From assembly GCF_004210375.1 (NCBI RefSeq), contig NC_134830.1, positions 169,081,874 through 169,145,873 on the forward strand: a stretch of DNA of 64,000 nt, given 5' to 3'. The notes beneath the pieces are model-generated. The model did not search any database and had not been told where the DNA came from. It was given only the letters and a program-made list of their open reading frames with translations. A program made the translations under genes and the position numbers. Source of the stretch: Tachypleus tridentatus (lineage: Eukaryota > Arthropoda > Merostomata > Xiphosura > Limulidae). This document shows, one piece after another, positions 49,226 to 59,470 of this stretch; the first letter of the stretch is position 1; every line of letters starts with the position of its first letter.

Positions 49226-49510
49226 TCACTGCGTTTTGCACGTGGCAAGTAACGACAAAATTCTCTGGAGAACGCGTTCCTTGCTATTATCGGTCACTGT
49301 CAAACTGATGAAGTTCAGCATGAAAGAAAGCGATGACGTATAAAAAGTCCGCTGTTGAGTAAGCACGCGATTCTGTTGACCAATAAGAAGCGTCATTTTG
49401 GAGAGAGAGGACACCTCCCCTTTCCTCTCATGTTTCAACAGCAAAAAACCTGTTGGAAGAAACACTGAATCCACTGGACAGGAGAATTTGTTGACGACTC
49501 TTACCATTGA
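49226..49510 (-). promoter_or_regulatory. Possible Pol II promoter-like region
   Basis: Less AT-rich than its flanks. On the minus strand a CCAAT-type ATTGG (about 49,384), a TATA-like CTTTTTATACG (about 49,340) and an initiator-like TCAGTTTG (about 49,300) follow in order. The TATA-to-initiator spacing of ~36 nt is a little long. A 93-codon frame also spans the region without recognised domain. No downstream gene was found, so this is only a suggestion. Confidence 0.2.
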
Positions 49511-49691
49511 AAACGAGTAACGGGAGTTGCTCCAAGTGTCTCATCTCATCAAGAGGATTTAGTGCTTCCACTATTGTTGTAGTTCAACCTGTTCACACCA
49601 CGAAGATACGTCCTAGACCATCTGTCAAATTAAAAATATTAAAGTTAAACAGTGTTAGAGCATTCATATTCCCACCCACCACCACCCTCTT

Positions 49692-50092
49692 TCGTGATAA
49701 AGTATTTAATCCAAAGAATGCTAATAGCCTTGACAGTCCTTACCTGATGAAGTAAGTAATCCAAAACAATGGTGACAGCCTTGGCAGTCCTTACGTGATG
49801 AAGAACGTAATCAAAAGAATGCCAATAGCCTTGACAGTCCTTACGTAATGAAGTATATAATCAAAATAATGCTAATAGCCTTGACAGTCCTTACGTAATG
49901 AAGTATATAATCAAAATAATGCTAATAGTCTCGCCAGTCCTTACGTGATGAAGTATGTAATCCAAAAGAATGGTGATAATCTTGACAGTCCTTATGTGAT
50001 GAAGTATGTAATCCAAAATAATGGTAATAGCCTTGACAGTCCTTACGTGTTAAAATATGTAATCCAAACGTGGTGATAGTTTCGACAGTCCT
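49692..50092. repeat. ~50-bp minisatellite, about 8 units
   Basis: Period 50-51 bp with core CCTTGACAGTCCTTACGTGA, then TGAAGTATGTAATCCAAAAT and AATGSTAATAG. A short plus-strand frame enters it but is not a gene. Confidence 0.92.
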
Positions 50093-50582
50093 TTCCCAAT
50101 GCTCTTCAGCTATTCACAAGTCCACACATTTTACCCGTAAAGTTTGAAGTATTTAACTGGCTTTAAAGTTTATTATATATCTATGTTTTCAACAGTGAAG
50201 TGGCATCTTTACTGCTACATAATTGCTGGATTGTTGAAATCTCTTTTTGTTTTGAAATTAACATTAATAAAATCAGTTTTCTATTTAATCTAAATTAACC
50301 AAGCGTACTTGTACTTCACACTTTCAACATCAGATGGCAGTTATTGTTCATACTGTCACCTTGTTGCGTATCTTTAAAATGTTTCGTCAACTGTCTCACC
50401 ATTGTTTACTTACCCGACAAGGACTACATACAGTAAAAATGTCGAAAGCTCACAATAAAAAACCAAAACAGATAAATAAATTAAATCAACTTTGAATATA
50501 CACGTAGTTTGTTTAATCAACTGATATCTTTGCGAAAGTCGTGCGTTTCATAGGATACTAAGTAGTAATTGGTTCTTTTATA
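50093..50582. other. AT-rich DNA, nothing recognised
   Basis: No coding or repeat signal seen. Confidence 0.45.
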
Positions 50583-51060
50583 TGCAAAAACGGCTCGTTT
50601 GGGTTAAGAAAATATTTTACATAGAAGAGCGAACAACGTTTCGACCTTCTTTGGTCATCGTCAGGTTCACAAAGAAAGAGGTAACGGACCCGAAGCTGAC
50701 CACATGTTTGAAAGGGGTTGTGTAACTGAGTGTCGGAATGTAGAGGGCGGTATTAGATGTTTGAATATATAATTTTATTTATTTTATTATATTAATATAG
50801 GTATAAAGGCGTTCCTTTATATTGGTTTATTTTGGGTTTAAGTTGTTGTATAAGTAAGGCTTCTTTAATTTTGCGTTTGTTTATGTTGGTTTAAGTTGTT
50901 GTATAAGTAAGGCTTCTTTAATTTTGCGTTTGTTTCAAACATGTGGTCAGCTTCCGGTCCGTTACCTCTTTCTTTGTGAACCTGACGATGACCGAAGAAG
51001 GTCGAAACGTTGTTCGCTCTTCTATGTAAAATATTTTCTCAACCCAAACGAGCCGTTCTT
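50583..51060. mobile_element. Compact Penelope-like relic made mostly of inverted ends
   Basis: The left end (GCAAAAACGGCTCGTTTGGG) and right end (the inverse, near 51,040) match the terminal repeats of the array copies. Only ~120 bp of interior remains, from the 3' part (TAAGGCTTCTTTAATTTTGC). That includes a direct duplication of ~46 bp at 50,835-50,935. No reverse-transcriptase sequence is left. Both ends keep GACC-(6)-GGTC hairpin sequences, and it is a separate insertion from the array copies. Confidence 0.85.
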
Positions 51061-51227
51061 GCATATAAATTTCTCAACAAATGGGTTTCTCGACATCACT
51101 GATTAGTACTTGGTTCTGTGACAGGCATTACTTCACCCTAGCTTAATATATACGATGAGAAAAGTCGTATTTCACATATTTTCAGGAATAAATTTCAGAC
51201 AACTCTCACCAGTGTGCAGTATTTATT

Positions 51228-51497
51228 AGGCCCGGTATGGCCTAGCGCGTCAGACGTGCGATTCGTAATCCGAGGGTCGCGGGTTCGCGCCCGCGTCGCG
51301 CTAAACATGCTCGCCCTCCCAGCCGTGGGGGTGTATAATGTGACGGTCAATCCCACTATTCGTTGGTAAAAGAGTAGCCCAAGAGTTGGCGGTGGGTGGT
51401 GATGACTAGCTGCCTTCCCTCTAGTCTTACACTGCTAAATTAGGGACGGCTAGCACAGATAGCCCTCGAGTAGCTTTGTGCGAAATTCCCAAACAAA
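51228..51497 (+). mobile_element. SINE family 1, young subfamily, 12-bp target-site duplication
   Basis: GCAGTATTTATT flanks it (51,216-51,227 and 51,498-51,509). Nearly identical to the copy at 1,707 (GGCCTAGCGCG head, GTTCGCGCCCGCG B-box region), which supports recent activity of this subfamily. Confidence 0.95.
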
Positions 51498-51509
51498 GCA
51501 GTATTTATT

Positions 51510-51794
51510 TACCAATGAGGTGGTACTGTTCTGTGACGAATTATGAAACCGGTAAAGTACACGTGCGTGTTCCTGCAAACGAAGAAGTGCAGAAGTATAC
51601 TCATAAAACTCGGGGTGGTATGCACGCCTGGGTAATTCCACACTCTCGCATTGCTTGTATATCGAACATACATGTATCCAGAAATACATCTTTGGAGAAC
51701 TTCATGTGATCACTCCATTTAACTGAACTGAAAATTAAATCAGCTTTCGATTTAAAAGAGTTCTAGCCCATACAAATAGTTATTTCTATGCAAC
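51510..51794. other. No recognised gene
   Basis: Overlapping frames on both strands (51,450-51,709) include SINE sequence and lack motifs. Confidence 0.4.
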
Positions 51795-52038
51795 TACACT
51801 CGACTAGTAATTTTAGAGTCGCGGGTTCAAATCTCCGTCACATCAAACATGCTCGCCCTTTCAGCGGTGGGGGTGTTATAAGGTGACAACCAATTCTATT
51901 ATTCGTTGGTCAATGAGTAGCCCAAGAGTTGATGGCGAGTGGTGATGACTGTCTGCCTTCCTTCTAGTTTTACACTACTAAATTAGAGACTGCTAACGCA
52001 AATAGCCCTCTTGTAGCTTTGCGCAAAATTAAAAACAA
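51795..52038 (+). mobile_element. SINE family 1, head-truncated
   Basis: It starts inside the head at ACACTCGACTAGTAATTTTA and has GGGTTCAAATCTCC, the central block and the tail GCGCAAAATTAAAAACAAAC. Confidence 0.88.
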
Positions 52039-52624
52039 ACTATATAAGTGATACGTCGACTCTAAAGTGACGTATGTACAGTAAGACGGAGACGAATCGT
52101 AGTAGCTACGCGTGTAGAAAACAATGTTAGAAAATAAAACAAAAGGCTGTCGACCGTTCGACAACAATTACAACATAGAAAATTGTCAGATTGTCAGCAA
52201 TCATTTGTGACAACAAAATTTAATATTTTGCTAGCGGATCGAGCAAAAATTATTCGCTCGTGGTATAAAACAGGAACGCTCTGAATGTCATGCTTTCAAT
52301 GTTGTCTTCTTAGTTCTATTTTTGAGTGCCTTGACCGTTTTCACTAGTAATAGGATTACGTTTGGTGAGCAGTCATCAGCCCTACTTGATCTAAAATTCT
52401 AATGAAAGTCATTATTCTTTATATTCCCTCTCCAGGGAGCAGTAGTTTCAGCACCTAACGAATACTCGCCAGTGGATGTCAACGAATGGCTAAAACAAAG
52501 TCAAGAGCTATCGGTACTTGTGTAGAATCAACAGTTATTAAAGGATCTTGACAGTTCGAGTGAAAGAGAGAAACTATCTGATATTAATTATCCATTTGTA
52601 GCTGATATGAAATAAGTTGATTTA
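52039..52624. other. AT-rich DNA, nothing recognised
   Basis: No gene or repeat seen. Confidence 0.45.
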
Positions 52625-52852
52625 ATTCTGCTAGCCGTCCATAATTTAGTAATAGAAAAACCAGAGGGAAGGCAGCTTGTCGTCACCACCCACCACCAAC
52701 TCTTGGGCTACTCTTTTACCAACAAGTAGAGAGATTGACTGTCGTATTATACGACTGAAAGGGCGATTATGTTTGGTAGGACGGGAATTCGAACCTGCGA
52801 CTCTCAGATTTTTAAGTCAAGTGCCCTGATCACCTGGCTATGTTGGGCATTT
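52625..52852 (-). mobile_element. SINE family 1, tail-truncated
   Basis: The minus-strand head TGCCCAACATAGCCAGGTGA through the central block, ending near TCTGCTAGCCGTCC. The GCGCGAAATT tail is missing. Confidence 0.85.
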
Positions 52853-52920
52853 CTTTGATAGATTGTTCAAATGGACACTTTAGGAACTCTTGCATTCTTA
52901 CTGTCAGCATTTTCGTTCAT

Positions 52921-53055
52921 TACAAACCTTAGGATATTCTAATCTTATGCTAGATACATGTCTTATACAAACCTAAGAAGACTCTAATCTTATGTAAGGT
53001 GTATATCTTATATACACACGCCTTAGGAGGCTCTGATCTTGTGTAAGACTCATAC
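52921..53055. repeat. Degenerate ~52-bp tandem repeat
   Basis: Two to three units share ACAAACCTTAGGA, then CTCTAATCTTATGT and GTATATCTTATA. Confidence 0.6.
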
Positions 53056-53172
53056 CGCATAAGGCTAAAAACTAGTGATAGACAACAGAAGCAGTTCTTA
53101 TTATTTGCGATACGTATTTCTGGTAAGTGCGCACATAAAGAAAAGTGCTTGCACATGACTGATAGACGTAAG

Positions 53173-53194
53173 CCTATATATATATATATATATG
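53173..53194. repeat. (TA)n microsatellite
   Basis: About ten TA dinucleotides in a row. Confidence 0.9.
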
Positions 53195-53620
53195 GGGCAT
53201 TAGAAACAGTAATTGTCAATATATCTCAGGTTTGTAACGTCGGAAACACATCTCTATTATAAATTTATTAATCTATTGTTAGTTATTACAGAAGACCGTA
53301 TTTTCAAATTGGAAAAATTAAATATTTTGATATCAATAACACAATCATGCTGAAAACTAGAAACTGATTTAAAATGTATCATTAATTTTCACATCTGAAA
53401 GCATCGTTATATTTTACGTTTCGCAGCTTTGTTCCAGATAGCTAACCCTCGTGAGCTGTTTCTTACCTGTTCAGTTGTTTAATTTCTTACCATCATTCAA
53501 CTCTACTACCTTAAATTAGGACATCTCAAACCCTTACGTGTACGTTATTATAAGTTTAACGCCTGATTATCGAAAACTAGAGTTAAACTTGCTATAACCA
53601 TAAACTACATAATGTTGTAG
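53195..53620. other. AT-rich DNA, nothing recognised
   Basis: No coding or repeat signal. Confidence 0.45.
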
Positions 53621-53748
53621 TCCCCAGTGGCTCAGCGGTAAATTCTGCGGACTTACAACATTAAAAACCGGGTTTCGATACCCGTGGTTGGCAGAGCACA
53701 GATAGCCTATTTAGTAGCCTTGTGTTTAATTCAAAACAACAACAGCAT
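53621..53748 (+). mobile_element. SINE family 3, full length
   Basis: Head CCCCAGTGGCTCAGCGGTAA, B box GGGTTTCGATACCC, module GCACAGATAGCCTATTTAGT, tail GTGTTTAATTCAAAACAACA. It is the best-preserved family-3 copy in the window. Confidence 0.88.
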
Positions 53749-54444
53749 AATGTTGTATTAAGCACGAGATGGGTTGTGACCCAAAATATTTTATGAATTC
53801 TTTCCTCAGCAGGTCTAAAACACAAATAGAAAAGAAAATGAATAAAAAAATAACCAGAAGACAGGGTTAACTGATTCTGTTTTGTCCTATGGTCCGAACA
53901 GGTTCTAACACTTTTAGTCACGCAAAAATATTTTCAGTTTGCATTTTTTACGTGTTTGTTTTTTTACCAAACGATGAATAAAATCGATTTTTTTTCATTG
54001 TATGATGATTATATGTATTTACTGAAACTCGTTGGAATTTGCTCAAAGCTTTTGACATATTTGTTTGCTGTTGAAAACTGAACATATTTCAATAATTTTA
54101 CAAATCGCAGTGGAAGACTTAAAACACTGACCTGATTTACTAGGTTTTTCTCAGAATCTGAGGATAAAATCTACTCTGAGTGAAATGATATTTTTCGATT
54201 GCATCTTTCAAAGAACTTTTTTCATTTTGGGTTTGTTTGTCTTCTTATTCAATCATGCTGGAATTGATGGGTATTCGTTGACACAACCCTTGAAGACAGA
54301 AGATGAAATAAGTTTTGCAGAATAATTCGAAGATTTCGTGTGTGTTTCCATGTTGTTTATTTTTCATGTGTTCTACTTGGAGACGCAATGCTTTTTTATC
54401 ACGTTTTTCCATATATATTGAGAAGACAAAATTATTTAGTTTCA
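53749..54444. other. AT-rich DNA, no supported gene
   Basis: Frames at 53,661-53,921 and 54,245-54,512 overlap SINE or antisense frames and have no motifs. Confidence 0.4.
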
Positions 54445-54858
54445 GTTTGTTTGTAATTAAGAACAAAGCTGGGCCCGGCATGGCCAAGTGTGTTAAGGCG
54501 TTCGACTCGTAATCCGAGGGTCGCGGGTTCGAATCACGGTCGCACCAAACATGCTCGCCTTTTCAGCCGTAGAGGCGTTATAATGTGACGCACAATCCCA
54601 CTATTCGTTGGTAAAAGAGTAACCCAAGAGTTGGCGGTGGGTGATGATGACTAGCTGCTTTCCCTCTAGTCTTACACTACTAAATTAGGGACGGCTAGCA
54701 CAGATAGCCCTCGAGTAGCTTTGTGCGAAATTCAAAACAAACAAACAAGAACAAAGCTATACAATGGGTTATCTGTGGTCTGCTCGTCTCGGGTATCAAA
54801 ATCACTATTTCGGCGTTGTAAGTCAGCAGACGTACCCCTCTGCCACTGAGGGTGGGGT
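54445..54858 (-). mobile_element. SINE family 3 split by a SINE family 1 insertion
   Basis: The tail half (GTTTGTTTGTAATTAAGAAC) lies before, and the head half (ACAATGGGTTATCTGTGGTC to CCACTGAGGGTGGGG) after, the inserted element at 54,471-54,746. The target duplication AAGAACAAAGCT is part of the family-3 element itself. Confidence 0.92.
54471..54746 (+). mobile_element. SINE family 1 nested in SINE family 3, 12-bp target-site duplication
   Basis: Complete 276-bp copy: head GGGCCCGGCATGGCCAAG, B box GGGTTCGAATCACGG, central block, tail GTGCGAAATTCAAAACAAAC. Flanked by AAGAACAAAGCT (54,459-54,470 and 54,747-54,758). It shows family 1 was active after this family-3 copy landed. Confidence 0.96.
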
Positions 54859-55270
54859 AGGAGCTTTTCTTTCAGAACGCCTTTATTGGTACAATTTTAT
54901 ACTTCAAACTAACGAAGTTAAACATTAGACCTTTCTGTTGTTTTTTCACTTAGATTGATTTCCGAAACGTTCTACAGATATATGGATATTCGAAACACCA
55001 AACTTGGCACTATTTATCCATTTAAATAGGAATTTTAACGGTAATATTATAAACCAGCAACCTGTTCGGCATCCCTAAACTGTCACAAACTAGTAAAGCG
55101 CAAGTACAAAGAATGACCACTACAATTCACATGTAAATACTATCTCAGTTTTGTATGTTTGTCTATCGTCGTGAAATCCCACGGCCCAATAAGGTGGGTG
55201 AAACAGACCGGCGCCGGTCTACAGACCTCTGGTGCGTGAGAATCTCTGTCTTAAACCAACATCTACTTAA
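54859..55270. other. AT-rich DNA with a GC palindrome
   Basis: The perfect 16-bp palindrome AGACCGGCGCCGGTCT lies at 55,205-55,220. Nothing else is recognised. Confidence 0.5.
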
Positions 55271-55393
55271 TTTTTTATTTGTTTGAAAACAAAGCAACAT
55301 TGGACTACCCACCTGCTGCGTCCACCGCAAAAAATCCAACACTGGATTTTAACGTGGTAAGTCCTTAAACTCACCGCTTACCGACCGGGTAAC
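55271..55393 (-). mobile_element. Old SINE family 3 remnant
   Basis: Order and spacing match family 3 on the minus strand (GAAAACAAAGCAACATTGGA, CCACCTGCTGCGTCCACCGC, then ACGTGGTAAGTCC), but divergence is high. Confidence 0.5.
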
Positions 55394-55856
55394 AAACACT
55401 ATGTTAACAAATTTTCCTGGAACATCCAGAGGTTCGTTTACTGTATTATATTTTAGTGTATGCATGATTAAAACTTTTGTACATATATGTTGTTTGTTTT
55501 CGTTGTTGTTGTTTTTTTGCATAACTTATAAACTTTTTTTTTCATGTGATGTGGTTTCATTGTAAACGGTGCTCAAAATATCTCTGTAAAACCAGAGCTA
55601 AGTTAGAAAAATAACACAAACTCCTGTCATCTCGCTATGCTATATATAAATGAAGAACTTACCCGTCCCTTGCTTTTACTTCATAAATTTCGCTTGTCTT
55701 CACCACGTTCATACAGCCGTTAAAAAGAAACGTTTGCAGAAATAAAGTTTTTGTTATTACTATCTGAAGATCCATGGTTATTTTGTTTTCTAATTTCATT
55801 GTCATGATGTCCAATCCCTCGAGTATGCAGTAAACATTTTGAAAAATAAGTTATGT

Positions 55857-56357
55857 ATGTTTACTGTCATGGTTACATACATAACGCGCATGTTTACTGT
55901 CATGGTTACATACATAACGCGCATGTTTACTGTCATGGTTACATACATAACGCGCATGTTTACTGTCATGGTTACATACATAACGCGCATGTTTACTGTC
56001 ATGGTTACATACATAACGCGCATGTTTACTGTCATGGTTACATACATAACGCGCATGTTTACTGTCATGGTTACATACATAACGCGCATGTTTACTGTCA
56101 TGGTTACATACATAACGCGCATGTTTACTGTCATGGTTACATACATAACGCGCATGTTTACTGTCATGGTTACATACATAACGCGCATGTTTACTGTCAT
56201 GGTTACATACATAACGCGCAACGCGCATGTTTACTGTCATGGTTACATACATAACGCGCATGTTTACTGTCATGGTTACATACATAACGCGCATGTTTAC
56301 TGTCATGGTTACATACATAACGCGTATGTTTACTGTCATGGTTATATCCACAACGCA
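55857..56357. repeat. 33-bp minisatellite, 15 units
   Basis: The unit begins ATGTTTACTGTCATGGTTAC and ends ATACATAACGCGC. The first 11 units are essentially identical, then a 7-bp duplication (ACGCGCA) shifts the phase, then four more units with slight decay. 33 is a multiple of three and no unit contains a stop in several frames, so long open frames appear on both strands (11-residue repeats such as MFTVMVTYITR and MRVMYVTMTVN). These are by-products of the repeat and not evidence for a gene. Confidence 0.96.
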
Positions 56358-56639
56358 CGTGGTTTTGTTGAAACAAATCTACTATTAAAAGGTTTAGATC
56401 ACAAGAGCAAATATATTAAATGTACTGAATAAAAACATGATTTATTATCTAATGTTATATAACTATGTTCACAATTTATTCTGAACGCACAGATAATTCC
56501 GTACGTACATATCTAATGAGGGTATATTTTGTCTTCATTCGTTTGTTTATAGTTAGTAACAGTAAAATCTAGAAAGGTTATTTAAAATAACAGTGGAAAG
56601 ACTTATTTTGAGATAGCTCGTTATGTCTGTCAGTTAACA
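56358..56639. other. AT-rich DNA, nothing recognised
   Basis: No coding or repeat signal. Confidence 0.45.
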
Positions 56640-56939
56640 TATTGCATGCAGAATCCCATCGTATTGAAAGAGCCAAGATGGCGGAATTTAATATATTTTT
56701 AAAAGGTCAGTTCATGTAACCTCCTGGAGATTCGATAACGTTTCCCGTTTAGATAACGTTGAAACGTACAGAAACCGCTTTGGACTTGAACAACACTTCT
56801 GCAAACTGATTCACGTGTAGGAACGTGCGCACCTGGTTAAATGATATTGTGTGCCACAACTAGCATCTGCACTTTTCACAGACTCGTTCTCAGACAACAA
56901 TCGCTGTATCACATTATTCGAAAACCCGCATTTACTCAG
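56640..56939 (+). promoter_or_regulatory. Probable promoter and noncoding first exon of the LRR gene
   Basis: The region ends in a consensus splice donor CAG|GTAAGT at 56,939/56,940. A matching acceptor TTTCCCTTTAG ends at 59,447, 23 bp before the LRR start codon. Inside are a YY1-type motif AAGATGGCGG (56,675-56,684) and an E-box-like TTCACGTGT (about 56,811). No start site can be fixed, and the link to the LRR gene is inferred from splice signals and orientation only. Confidence 0.35.
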
Positions 56940-57464
56940 GTAAGTTTTCCTTTCTTATAGAAAAATATACACTCAAGAAAAACATACATACGTCAAATGG
57001 CTATATTATAATAATCTTGTTTAGTATAAAACCGATTGTTTTGTGGGCAATGTAGTCTTCAAAAAGCGCTTTTCGTAACACATTAAATAAAGTTTTGGCC
57101 ACCGTTAACCGAATTCTTCATCGACTATCGTTTCTTGGGTCACTCCTTATACAACATAAGCTACAAAAGTTGAAGCTCTACCTTCAAATATATTATAACT
57201 GTAGTCTTTTAACGCAGATTATCAGTAATGAGTTCATGGCTGATTGTAGCATTTGATGTGAAACTAGAAGTTTGGTTAATATAACTGAAACAGTTGTTGC
57301 ATACCATAAAACCACAGTGTCTCCAATTATAAAAGACATATTAACGTTTCCCGTAACTTAACATCGTCTTCCAGGTACAGGAAGTATCTTGTAACTACAT
57401 GTGGATTACACAAATGTCACCAGATGGCAGTAAAAGTGTTATCTGTAAATAATAACAGAGGATT

Positions 57465-57590
57465 TGTATGTTTGAATTTAAGCACAAAGCTACACAATGG
57501 GCTATCTGTGCTTTGCCCACTACGGTTATCAAAACCTGGTTTCTAGCGTTGTAACTCTGCAAATATATCGTTGTGCCACAGGGGGTAAAT
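57465..57590 (-). mobile_element. SINE family 3
   Basis: The tail GAATTTAAGCACAAAGCTAC and module ACAATGGGCTATCTGTGCTT are clear. The head region GTGCCACAGGGGG is altered. It lies in the presumed first intron of the LRR gene. Confidence 0.82.
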
Positions 57591-57744
57591 AACAAAGGAA
57601 CAAAGGCAGCTAAAACCGAATGAACTGTTTTCTGGATAAAGTTGTTATAGAAACTTCAGAAATTTTGAACAAACGAGAATTTCTACATCAAAATCAGAAG
57701 GTTGAGAAAGTGCTTGGTACGTTTATATACTAACAGTATGCAAT

Positions 57745-58525
57745 AACTAAACCTAGTTTTTAATGTATGGAAGATATTTTGAAGTGTTCTATGACTAAAC
57801 TTCTTCTAGATATGGAAGATATCTTGAGGTTCTTCATAAGTAAACCTAGACTTACAGGTAAAAAAGATGTCTTCAAATATGTCATAACTAAACCTTATCT
57901 GCGACGTACAGTAGAGATCTTGACATATTCCATAATGAAGCCTTATCTTCCACGTTCAGCAGAGATCTTGAAATATTTCGTAACTAAACCTAGTCTCCCA
58001 CATGTGGAAGACACATTCTATTGTTCCACCACATAGCTTAGTCGTCCACGTGTGGAGAATATCTCCTAGTATTCCACCACACAGCTTAGTCTTCCAAGTG
58101 TGATGGATATCTTGAAGTATTCCGCTACATAGCTTCGTCTTCAAGGTGTAGAGGATATCTCCAAGTATTCCACCACAAAGCTTGGTCTTCCAGATATGTA
58201 GGTTATCTTCAAGTATTCCATCACATAACCTGGTCTTCCAGATACGGAAGATATCTTCAAATATTCCACCACACAGCCTAGCCTTCTAGGTATCAAGAAT
58301 ATCTCCAAGTATTCCACCATATAGTCTGATCTTATAGGTGTCAAAGATATCTTGAAGTATTCCACCACACAGCTTAGTCTTCCAGGTGTGATGGATATCT
58401 TCTAGTATTCCACCATAAAATTTAGCCTTCTGTGTGTGATGGATACCTTTTAGTATTCCACCACATAGGCTAGCCTTTCAGGTGTCAAGAATATTTTCAA
58501 GTGTTCCATTAAATAGTCTGGTCCT
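57745..58525. repeat. 48-bp minisatellite, about 16 diverged units
   Basis: Period 48 bp with core GATATCTTGAAGTATTCCAC, then CACATAGCTTAGTCTTCCAG and GTGTGATG. Units differ by 10-25 percent, so it is older than the 33-bp array. The period of 16 codons keeps frames open on both strands (MEDILKYSITKPxL-like on plus). It lies in the presumed first intron of the LRR gene. Confidence 0.93.
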
Positions 58526-59211
58526 TCGTAAAAACCAAAGTATTACTTCCAATATTCAAAATTTGAACGATCTCGCAAGACATTGTATAACAAAAACAGG
58601 TTATGAGATACAAGTCCAAGGCACTTCGAAACTAACCCCAATTTTCAAGTTTTGAATGATAACTTGAATCTTTTCACAGCTTCTCTAAGTCTTAATGTAT
58701 GACTAATATTCTGAATTATCTCATCCCTTGCTAAAGTCTGGTATGAAGTGAGGTTTCCGGATAACATCTAATAAATAACCTTGATGCTTTCAGTATGTGG
58801 AAAATAGATAATTACTATCTGGGTGTTATTTAATTGATTATTTAGGCAATGTACTCGTGACAAAGTTCAAAATAGACCTCAATTGTATTTAAAGGGTTTC
58901 CGCCTTATTTAAAAGCAGATGGCGCCCATTTTAGTCTTTCCCTCATTAACATTTAGGTTTTGAGAAATCTTGCACTTTACGAACGAAAAACTACTCGAAT
59001 TTATAACAGAATACGTACACATTTTACTATATAATCAATCATTTATACTAAATGTTTGGAAATAGCAGAATAATTACGTTTTATACAAACAGTTAAAGAA
59101 TTTATAGCCATGATAAATGTATGCTTTGTGTAGTACGTTGAATGTCTGCAGTTAATACACTAAAATAACTAGAGACGTAACAAGTTGCCCCCCGCTATTA
59201 CAGCAGTATGT
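58526..59211. other. Intronic AT-rich DNA
   Basis: No repeat or coding signal recognised. Confidence 0.45.
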
Positions 59212-59308
59212 CTAGGATTTACAACGCTAAAATCAGCGGTTTGATTTCACTCGGTGGACTCAGCAAATAGCCCGTTGTGGCTTTGCTATAAGAAAACACA
59301 CTCACACA
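59212..59308 (+). mobile_element. SINE family 2
   Basis: GATTTACAACGCTAAAATCA, B-box-like GGTTTGATTTCAC, module AGCAAATAGCCCGTTGTGGC, tail TTTGCTATAAGAAAACACAC. It is 140 bp upstream of the acceptor at 59,447. Confidence 0.82.
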
Positions 59309-59470
59309 CGTAACAACTTTATTTCTCAGAAAATTATATGAAAGTTAAATTATGCTAATTACTATTTTTATTTTATGTTTTTACAAACTATAATTATATC
59401 TCTTTCAAGAACGAGTTACTGAATTACGTAAACTTATTTCCCTTTAGGGGTTCCTTAAGGACTATGTACG

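Noticed and set aside
55839-56432. Long open frames of 133-197 codons on both strands
   Set aside because: They are entirely explained by a 33-bp repeat without stops. Translations are 11-residue repeats on both strands with no start or splice context.
57767-58368. Frames of 62-89 codons in the 48-bp repeat
   Set aside because: Present on both strands because of the period. No signal peptide, start context or splice partner. Kept only as a finding to test.
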